NCBI GenBank assembly: GCA_035297265.1
Contig: DATGZH010000025.1
Location: forward strand, 1-18,182
DNA: 18,182 nt
Direction: 5' to 3'
Origin: DATGZH01 sp035297265
GTDB taxonomy: Bacteria > Actinomycetota > Acidimicrobiia > Acidimicrobiales > RAAP-2
The notes under the pieces: generated by a model
Told to the model about the DNA's origin: nothing
Database searches by the model: none
Seen by the model: only the letters and a program-made list of their open reading frames with translations
In this document: positions 13,151 to 18,182 of the stretch, piece by piece
Numbering within the stretch: the stretch's first letter is position 1
How the letters are laid out: every line of letters starts with the position of its first letter
Translations under genes and position numbers: made by a program

Positions 13151-15570
13151 GGCGCGGCCCTCCGCCGGCCGACGACGGTCTGGCGTGAGCGCTCCGTCCC
13201 CCGGTCGAGGGGACCGAGCGGCAGCAGCCCGGCCGCGCCGCCCTTGCTCTTCGACCAATGCTCCACGTGCCAGCCCCGGCGTCGGGCGATGGCCGCCAGG
13301 CGCGTCTCGGGGTTGACCGCCACCGGGAAGCCCACGGCTTCGAGCATCGGTAGGTCGCTGGCCGAGTCGGCATAGGCGACCGACTCGGCGAGCGACAGGC
13401 CGTGGCGGGCGGTGTAGTCCTCGAGGAGGGTGGCCCGGGCCTCGCCGATCGGCGGCAGCACGTTGAGATGCCCGGTGAAGCGGCCGTCGGTCCGGCCGAG
13501 GTGGGCGCACACGATGTCGTCGAAGAGCGGCTCGAGGGGCGACACCACGACGTCGAGGGCCCCGGTGATGAGGAGCGTCCGGTGGCCGAGGCGCCGGTGC
13601 TGGCGCACCCGGGCCAGGCCCTCGGGGAAGGAGCGGGGGAGGAGCTCGCGGTGGAAGAGGTCCCACGAGTCGGCGGCCAGCTCCTCCACGGAAGCGCCCT
13701 CGTAGCGGCGGTAGAAGAAGCGCAGGAAGTCGCCGCGATCTTGCCGGTCGAGGGCGAGCAGCCGAGGTCCTTCGGCCACGAGATCGGCTACGAACGCGGC
13801 GCGGCGTCCCGGCGGGAGGTGGCGGCTCGCCAACCAGGCGTAGCTGTCGACGACGTTGGAGGCGATGAGGGTGTGCTCGAGGTCGAACACCGCGAGGTGC
13901 CGATCGGGCGAGAGGATCGCCCGCTTGGCCCTCGTGGGTCGGTCGGCCACCGCCGAGCGACCGCCGGGGGTGGTGCGGACCCGGGCGTGCTCGAGCACCG
14001 ACGGGAGGTGGACCTCGAGCACGTAGTGGTCCCAGTCGATGACGTGGGGGTCGAAGCAGAAGTCCCGTCGGTCCTCGTCGTCCTGCTCCGCCCACAGCTC
14101 GAGCAGCCGGTCCACCCGGTAACGGGCCTCGGTCTCCGTGTAGGCGCCGTAGAGCTCGACGTAGGTGAGCGCCCGCTTCAACGTGGTCTGGCGCTCGTCG
14201 AGCCGGGCCGAGAGGTCGGCCTGCCGGCCGCGGAGCGGGAGTGTCTGGAGCACCCGTTCGGCCAGATCCATCGCCTTGGCCGTCCGGCGGAGCTGGCGCT
14301 GGACCTTGCCGCGGCCGGGGAAAGACCACTCCGGGACGCTGATCGGCTGGCCCCGCTCGTCGTAGAGGGGGTTGCGGCCGAAGAAGTCCTCGCCGTAGGC
14401 CACGAGCTCGGCGTAGCCGAGCGGGTTGACGACGCCCGAGGCGACTTGGACGACCGTCGGACCCGTTGGGTCCGGGCCTTTGGCCGCCACGGCCAGAATG
14501 GCCGCCACGACGAGGTCGACCGGGATCACGTCGACCACACCCTCGGGGACCCCAGGGAACTGGGCGAGCAGCCCCCGGGCGTAGGAGATGATGATCGGCT
14601 CGGCCATCCGGAAACCCCGGATCCAGCCCGGTCGGGGCTCGGCCAACGACGACTCGATGATCGACGGACGGACGATCGTGATCGGCACGGCGTCGGCCGC
14701 CGGCGCCACGCCGATCTGGTGGCGCTCGACGAGCACCCGCTCGCCGAGGGCCTTCGTGAACGGGTAGGCGTCGGGCCAGCCGAGTGCCTGGGCCCGCGCC
14801 GAGCCCGCCTCGACCATCTGCTGGCGCACCCAGTCCTCCCGGAGGCGTTCGGTGCGCGCCGCCAACAAATGGTCCCCGGCGGGTCCGAGCTCGTCTCGGG
14901 CTCGCTTCGTGAGCTTGGCCAGTTGCTCGGGTCGCCGTGAGGCGGTCTGGAGGTCCTGGCGGAGGCGCCGGGCGTAGGTCACCTCGGCCTCCCAGTCCAC
15001 GTCGATGGTGAACCGGTTGGTGCTGAGCAGCTCCTCCTTGGCCTCCCCCTGGTGGGTCCCGGCCACGTAGGCCGTGGACACCGTGATCAGGTGCCCGTCG
15101 GCCGGCGCCTCGCCCGCCTCGGCCAGCGCCCGCCGGGCCGCCGCCATGGCTGCGGCCACCCGAGCCGGACCGAGGAGGTTGGTCTCGACCGCCTGGTCGA
15201 GGGGGGCGTCGAAGCTCACCGTGGCCGCCGAATGCACGACCACGTCGGCCCGACCGAGCACGGAGAGACCTTCGTCGTCGAGCCCGAGACCGTCGCGGCC
15301 CACGTCACCGGCCACGGTCAGGAGCCGGCGCGCCATCTCGTCGTCGAACCGGCCACCCAGCTCTTCGCGCAGGCGGTCGAAGCAGCCGTTCTTGACGATC
15401 TCGCGCGCCGTGCGTTGGGCCGCACTCGCTCGACGGCCCGGTCGCACCAGCACGGTGACCTGGGCGTCGGGGATCGACCGCAGAATCCGCTCGACCACCG
15501 CCGTACCCAGGAACCCGGTGGCCCCGGTCACGAAGAAACGCTGGCCCTCGAGCGTCCGACGGATGGGCAT
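13147..15570 (-). CDS. SDR acyl reductase-like domain fused to a HAD-IB phosphatase
   Basis: An 807-residue two-domain protein. Residues 1 to about 530 form an extended SDR of the fatty-acyl-CoA/thioester reductase type: the dinucleotide-binding loop TGATGFLG (15-22), D89 in AGDV, STAYVAG (165-171), and the catalytic pair Y269-PFT-K273. About 100 residues separate the STAY segment from this Tyr. A C-terminal helical part of the reductase follows. Residues 555-790 are a HAD-IB hydrolase with nucleophile D563 in D-L-E-H-T, T669 in LLITG, and D735-SAS-D739. The usual second Asp of motif I is E565. Such reductases turn acyl-CoA or acyl-ACP into aldehyde or alcohol with NADPH. The phosphatase substrate is unknown. 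It is the first gene of the operon; the ATG at 15570 lies directly behind the twin operator, with no ribosome binding site. Confidence 0.87.
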   Translation of the reverse strand: MPIRRTLEGQRFFVTGATGFLGTAVVERILRSIPDAQVTVLVRPGRRASAAQRTAREIVKNGCFDRLREELGGRFDDEMARRLLTVAGDVGRDGLGLDDEGLSVLGRADVVVHSAATVSFDAPLDQAVETNLLGPARVAAAMAAARRALAEAGEAPADGHLITVSTAYVAGTHQGEAKEELLSTNRFTIDVDWEAEVTYARRLRQDLQTASRRPEQLAKLTKRARDELGPAGDHLLAARTERLREDWVRQQMVEAGSARAQALGWPDAYPFTKALGERVLVERHQIGVAPAADAVPITIVRPSIIESSLAEPRPGWIRGFRMAEPIIISYARGLLAQFPGVPEGVVDVIPVDLVVAAILAVAAKGPDPTGPTVVQVASGVVNPLGYAELVAYGEDFFGRNPLYDERGQPISVPEWSFPGRGKVQRQLRRTAKAMDLAERVLQTLPLRGRQADLSARLDERQTTLKRALTYVELYGAYTETEARYRVDRLLELWAEQDDEDRRDFCFDPHVIDWDHYVLEVHLPSVLEHARVRTTPGGRSAVADRPTRAKRAILSPDRHLAVFDLEHTLIASNVVDSYAWLASRHLPPGRRAAFVADLVAEGPRLLALDRQDRGDFLRFFYRRYEGASVEELAADSWDLFHRELLPRSFPEGLARVRQHRRLGHRTLLITGALDVVVSPLEPLFDDIVCAHLGRTDGRFTGHLNVLPPIGEARATLLEDYTARHGLSLAESVAYADSASDLPMLEAVGFPVAVNPETRLAAIARRRGWHVEHWSKSKGGAAGLLPLGPLDRGTERSRQTVVGRRRAAP

Positions 15571-15575
15571 CGGCT

Positions 15576-15616
15576 TTGTCTACCATTTGGTAAAGAAGTT
15601 GTCTACCATGTGGTAA
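15576..15616. promoter_or_regulatory. Twin palindromic operator between the divergent TetR gene and lipid/redox operon
   Basis: An 18-base element, TTGTCTACCATNTGGTAA, occurs at 15576-15593 and again at 15599-15616 with one mismatch and a 23-base period (about two helical turns). Each contains a TACCA-N2-TGGTA palindrome (15581-15592 and 15604-15615). The pair fills 41 of the 46 bases between the two start codons. On the plus strand TACCAT (15604-15609) is a -10 seven bases before the TetR GTG. On the minus strand the repeat gives TAGACA-N17-TAGACA six bases before the ATG at 15570, a possible -35/-10 pair. A bound TetR dimer pair would block both promoters. Confidence 0.75.
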
Positions 15617-16315
15617 GTGGGCACCGGCACGGCCGATCGCATCCTCGACGCGGCTCTCGCCTCGTTCGCCAGGCGGGGTTACGAGGCGACGTCGCTCGAC
15701 TCGCTCGCCGTTTCCCTCGACATCCGCAAGCAGACCATCCTCTACTGGTTCCCGAACAAGGAGGCGCTCCTCGACGCGGTGATCAAGCGGAGTGCCGGCG
15801 AGCTCTCCCAGATCCTCGAGGAGGCGCTCGCCCGGGCCGGCGGCGGGTGGGAGCGCGTCGAGGCCGTCGTGCGCTCGGTCTTCCGCCTGGCCGCCCGCAA
15901 GCCCGAGCTCCTGGGCCTCCTCCGGGAGGTGGCCCGGCTGGGACCGCCGGCCGCCACCGAGATGACCGCGGCCCTCGACCCCCTCGTGCAACGGGCCTCG
16001 GCCTTCCTCGAGGCCGAGATGGACGCAGGTCGGATGCGGCGCCACGAGCCGAGACTTCTACTCCTCGCCATCTACTCGACGGTGATCGGCATGGTCACCG
16101 AGGTCGAGGTGCTGCGGGCCTTGGGGGAGGAGCCGACCGCCAAGTCGCTCGTGCGCCGCCGGGCCGACGTGCTCGCGCTGCTGAGCTCGGCCCTCCGGAT
16201 CGACCAGGGGTCCACGCCGAACGGGCCTCCCGAGGAGGCGGTCGTCACCGAGCGGGCGACCCGTCCGGGCCGACCCAAGGCCGCGCCGACCACGGCGGTG
16301 AGCCGGACCGGCTGA
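15617..16315 (+). CDS. TetR-family transcriptional regulator of the divergent operon
   Basis: A 232-residue protein with a TetR N-terminal helix-turn-helix at about residues 5-50 (RILDAALASFARRGYEATSL, then the recognition helix around DIRKQTILYWFPNKEALL). A helical ligand-binding domain follows (about 55-200), then a disordered Pro/Thr/Arg tail. TetR proteins usually repress and are released by a small ligand. Those guarding acyl-reductase or acyltransferase genes often sense acyl-CoAs or other lipids, but the ligand here is unknown. The GTG at 15617 is the only plausible start, because an in-frame TAA ends right before it, and it directly follows the operator. Autoregulation and repression of the SDR-HAD/MDR/LarA-like/PlsC operon are strongly suggested by the layout. 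It converges on the membrane protein gene, 10 bases apart. Confidence 0.92.
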   Translation: MGTGTADRILDAALASFARRGYEATSLDSLAVSLDIRKQTILYWFPNKEALLDAVIKRSAGELSQILEEALARAGGGWERVEAVVRSVFRLAARKPELLGLLREVARLGPPAATEMTAALDPLVQRASAFLEAEMDAGRMRRHEPRLLLLAIYSTVIGMVTEVEVLRALGEEPTAKSLVRRRADVLALLSSALRIDQGSTPNGPPEEAVVTERATRPGRPKAAPTTAVSRTG

Positions 16316-16325
16316 CGCCGGGGGG

Positions 16326-17159
16326 TCAGGTGGAGCGGGTCGTCTTCTTCTTGGGCGGGGACTTCGGGGTGTAGCGCTTCGACGCCACGGGGGTCGGACG
16401 GGACGAACCCGTGGTCGATCCCTTGGTCGAACCCTTGGCGGTGCTCTTCGTCGTCTTCGCGGATCGCGTCGCCGACGTCGTAGAGCCGCCCTGGCGGGCG
16501 GCCTTCTTCTCGGCCCGTTGCTCGGCGGCCGCCTGGGCGGCCTCTTTGGCGTTCGTCGTCCCGTAGCGCTGTGCCCGCCAGGCCCGGACGATGAGCCACC
16601 CGCCGAGGAACAGGTAGGGGAGGCCGAGCAGGCCGTAGCCCCCGAACTGTGCGAGCAGCGTTTCGAAGGCCAGGCCGGTCATCAAGGTGGCGAATCCGAG
16701 GGCGGCCCGACGGTTGATCCTGGTGGTGAGCAGCAGGGCGCCCGCGAAGAGCAACAGGACGATGAGGTTGAAGACCCAATAAGGACGGGAGTGGAAGAGC
16801 TCGCTCACGCACTGGACGCTCCCCGAGACCACTTTCTTCTCGTAGCCCTTGGGGCACGTGTGGTTGTGGCTCAGCGGTGCGGTGATGCTGATGCCCTTTT
16901 TCGGGTTGGCGATGTAGGGATAGGTGAAGACGATGGCCAGGAAGGCCGCGAGACCGGCGCCCCAGTAGCCGATCTTGCGTTCCGTGGGGTCGAGCTGGTT
17001 GATCTTGGCCTTCAGCTCAGCGTCGGTCGTGGGCCGCTTCTTGTCGTCGGCCTTGGTCAGATCCGGTGGCCGGAGGAAGGTCGCGGTCAGCCGCTCGCGA
17101 AAAGAGGGTGCTGCGGTGCGCTCAGCGTCATCCGGACTGTCGGAGGGCTCCTTCGCCAT
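16326..17159 (-). CDS. Membrane protein with Lys/Ser/Thr-rich C-terminal tail, unknown function
   Basis: A 277-residue protein I do not recognise. The first 60 residues are charged and hydrophilic. Four hydrophobic segments follow: about 65-84 (IGYWGAGLAAFLAIVFTYPY), 125-145 (VFNLIVLLLFAGALLLTT), 149-168 and 170-190 (LLGLPYLFLGGWLIV). The loop between the first two carries two Cys (HTCPKGYEKK and SVQCVSEL) that could form a disulfide if outside the cell. The last 75 residues are an Ala/Glu/Lys helix-prone stretch followed by a repetitive Lys/Ser/Thr/Gly tail (TAKGSTKGSTTGSS), very basic and probably disordered. The ATG at 17159 has GGAGG (17164-17168) four bases upstream. It is monocistronic. 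Confidence 0.75.
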   Translation of the reverse strand: MAKEPSDSPDDAERTAAPSFRERLTATFLRPPDLTKADDKKRPTTDAELKAKINQLDPTERKIGYWGAGLAAFLAIVFTYPYIANPKKGISITAPLSHNHTCPKGYEKKVVSGSVQCVSELFHSRPYWVFNLIVLLLFAGALLLTTRINRRAALGFATLMTGLAFETLLAQFGGYGLLGLPYLFLGGWLIVRAWRAQRYGTTNAKEAAQAAAEQRAEKKAARQGGSTTSATRSAKTTKSTAKGSTKGSTTGSSRPTPVASKRYTPKSPPKKKTTRST

Positions 17160-17259
17160 GACGCCTCCAGGGTACTGGGCGGTCCAGGAGCTGGGAAACG
17201 GCGGTACCCGGCTGCGCTAACGTCAGTCGTCGCAGCGACGGTCCTGATCAGGGCCTTCC

Positions 17260-17336
17260 GGGCGCTTAGCTCAGTTGGTTAGAGCGCAGCCTTCACACGG
17301 CTGAGGTCGGAGGTTCGAGTCCTCTAGCGCCCACCA
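17260..17336 (+). tRNA. tRNA-Val (anticodon CAC)
   Basis: A complete cloverleaf can be folded. The acceptor stem GGGCGCT/AGCGCCC (17260-17266 with 17326-17332) is perfect. The D-arm is GCTC/GAGC with loop AGTTGGTTA. The anticodon stem is CAGCC/GGCTG with loop TTCACAC, placing anticodon CAC at 17294-17296. The T-arm is GGAGG-TTCGAGT-CCTCT (17309-17325), with one G-T pair. The discriminator A and an encoded CCA end at 17336. It reads the Val codon GTG, very common in this GC-rich DNA. The adjoining integrase suggests its 3' part serves as an integration site, and the gene stays intact. Confidence 0.96.
17309..17336 (+). other. Candidate attL core in the 3' end of tRNA-Val
   Basis: Tyrosine recombinases commonly integrate at the T-arm/acceptor 3' end of a tRNA gene and restore it. 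The integrase here starts 66 bases downstream in the same direction, the standard layout. No second copy of this 3' segment exists in the window, as expected if attR lies beyond the right edge. The exact core cannot be set from one copy. Confidence 0.5.
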
Positions 17337-17341
17337 GTTCA

Positions 17342-17363
17342 GAGGCTCTTTTTGGCGAGCCTC
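17342..17363 (+). terminator. Stem-loop just after tRNA-Val
   Basis: GAGGCTC (17342-17348) and GAGCCTC (17357-17363) form a perfect 7-base-pair stem; the loop TTTTTGGC holds the T-run instead of it following the stem. It may process or end the tRNA transcript. It could instead belong to the attachment region of the integrated element. Confidence 0.35.
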
Positions 17364-17366
17364 CTT

Positions 17367-17394
17367 GTCCTAGGTCCTAGGGAAGTCCTACACT
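17367..17394 (+). promoter_or_regulatory. Integrase promoter with three GTCCTA repeats
   Basis: GTCCTA occurs at 17367-17372, 17374-17379 and 17385-17390; the first two sit in CCTAGGTCCTAGG (17369-17381), a 13-base palindrome. The third overlaps a TACACT -10 (17389-17394) placed 8 bases before the integrase GTG. These could be operator sites for an element-encoded repressor, or arm-type sites for the integrase itself. Confidence 0.4.
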
Positions 17395-17402
17395 GGGCAC
17401 TC

Positions 17403-18182
17403 GTGGCGAGGAGGACCAACCGACCGGGAACGATGCGCGAGCGACCACCCGGGAGCGGTCAATGGCAGCTGCGCGCGTACCTCGGAACGGACACGCTGAC
17501 CAGCAAACCGCGACAAGTGGCGCGCACGTTCCGCGGGAGCGAGCGGGCGGCCGCCAAGGCGCTCGCCGAGCTCGTCGTCGAGGCCGAGGCGGGCAAGTTC
17601 GACACGACCACGTTGACCGTCGGCCAGCTCCTCGACAAGTGGCTCGAGCACGGTGAGACGTCCCAGCGGCCCCGGACGCTCTACGAGAACCGGCGTAAGG
17701 TCGAGGCCCGGATCCGGCCGACCCTCGGCCACGTACGCCTCTCGAAGCTGGCCCGTGATCCCGGACTCCTCGACGAGGCCTACCGGCGGTGGCTCGATGA
17801 CGGGCTGTCGCCGGCGACAGTGCACAAGTTCCACTCGATCCTCTCGGCTGCCTTCCGGTTCGCGGTGAAGCGCGGCTATCTCGCTCAGGCGCCGACCGCC
17901 AGAGCCACGCCCCCGGTCGTGCGGCGGCCTGACCTCGTCGTCCCGACGCCCGAGCAGCTCACCAAGCTCATCAAGGCGGCCGAGGGCGACGATCCGGTCT
18001 TCGGTAGCGCGATCGCCCTCGCAGCCCTGACCGGGGCCCGCCGGGGCGAGCTCGTGGCGCTGCGCTGGTCCGACGTTGACCTGCGCCGCGGGACCGTTCG
18101 GATCGCCCGGTCGCTGACCGTGACTGGCGGCGAGCAGCACACCGGGCCGACCAAGACCCATGCCGCCCGGGAACTCGCCCTC
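17403..18182 (+). CDS. int: Tyrosine recombinase (phage-type integrase), 3' end outside the window
   Basis: The first 260 residues of an integrase, open to the window edge. An N-terminal arm-binding-like region (about 15-65: WQLRAYLG, TFRGSERAAAKALAELV) is followed by a SAM-like core-binding domain (about 70-165: LTVGQLLDKWLEHG, LSPATVHKFHSILSAAFRFAV) and the start of the catalytic domain. The box I arginine is R213 in LTGARRGELVALRW, and the likely active-site lysine is K251 in GPTKTHAAREL. The HxxR and final Tyr motifs must lie beyond 18182. It catalyses site-specific integration and excision of a mobile element, most probably at the neighbouring tRNA-Val. The GTG at 17403 follows a TACACT -10 by 8 bases; no ribosome binding site is seen. 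Cargo genes are outside the window. Confidence 0.93.
   Translation, partial: MARRTNRPGTMRERPPGSGQWQLRAYLGTDTLTSKPRQVARTFRGSERAAAKALAELVVEAEAGKFDTTTLTVGQLLDKWLEHGETSQRPRTLYENRRKVEARIRPTLGHVRLSKLARDPGLLDEAYRRWLDDGLSPATVHKFHSILSAAFRFAVKRGYLAQAPTARATPPVVRRPDLVVPTPEQLTKLIKAAEGDDPVFGSAIALAALTGARRGELVALRWSDVDLRRGTVRIARSLTVTGGEQHTGPTKTHAARELAL

Noticed and set aside
13151..14329. Upstream extension of the MDR dehydrogenase frame
   Set aside because: It overlaps the SDR-HAD gene out of frame and reads as low-complexity Arg/Pro/Gly; the GTG at 13150 fits the family start and the coupled junction.
10293..14940. Long plus-strand open frames (10293-12005, 11969-13375, 13402-14940)
   Set aside because: Antisense shadows of the LarA-like, MDR and SDR-HAD genes, whose catalytic residues are clear on the minus strand.
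17228..17240. CGTCG-CAG-CGACG hairpin before tRNA-Val
   Set aside because: Only five base pairs; such stems arise often by chance at this GC content.
1..18182. CRISPR arrays, rRNA, riboswitches, insertion sequences, toxin-antitoxin pairs
   Set aside because: No regularly spaced repeats, conserved RNA cores, transposase genes or small paired genes could be found by reading both strands.

Overview
The window is very GC-rich, densely packed bacterial DNA. A MurT/GatD pair, a HAD-PlsC fusion of the kind seen in mycobacteria and relatives, many GTG starts and several promoters set 6-9 bases before the start codon all point to an actinomycete. A deep-branching, Acidimicrobiia-like lineage is my guess, not something the sequence proves.

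Left part (1-3484): a GNAT acetyltransferase (149-778) converges on a LysR-type regulator (788-1828, minus). The 198-bp gap that follows carries an inverted repeat over a plus-strand promoter and a 14-bp-stem hairpin. It leads into a large polytopic membrane protein (2027-3484).

Envelope operon (3546-7011): a HAD-IB/PlsC fusion acyltransferase, murT and gatD are joined by 4-base GTGA overlaps. This links phospholipid acylation with amidation of peptidoglycan lipid II. An S51-family peptidase-like protein (7028-7759, minus) converges on it, and a secreted seven-bladed FG-GAP propeller protein (7876-9144) starts divergently from that.

Lipid/redox operon (15570 down to 9292, minus): four genes, every junction a 4-base overlap. 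They are an SDR acyl reductase fused to a HAD-IB phosphatase, a zinc-dependent MDR dehydrogenase, a lactate-racemase (LarA)-like protein that keeps the apparent nickel-cofactor residues but has an altered substrate pocket, and a PlsC-type acyltransferase. A divergent TetR regulator (15617-16315) starts 46 bp away. Between the two starts lie two 18-base copies of a palindromic operator, 23 bp apart. This compact, single-switch cassette is the best candidate here for an undescribed pathway. The guess is modification or recycling of an unusual lipid or long-chain hydroxy compound; the substrate cannot be read from sequence.

Right part (16326-18182): a membrane protein with a Lys/Ser/Thr-rich tail, a complete tRNA-Val(CAC), and 66 bp beyond it a tyrosine recombinase running off the window edge. 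This is the usual left junction of an element integrated in a tRNA gene, so DNA right of about 17337 is probably mobile. No gene-free stretch exceeds 300 bases, and no CRISPR array, rRNA or insertion sequence was seen.
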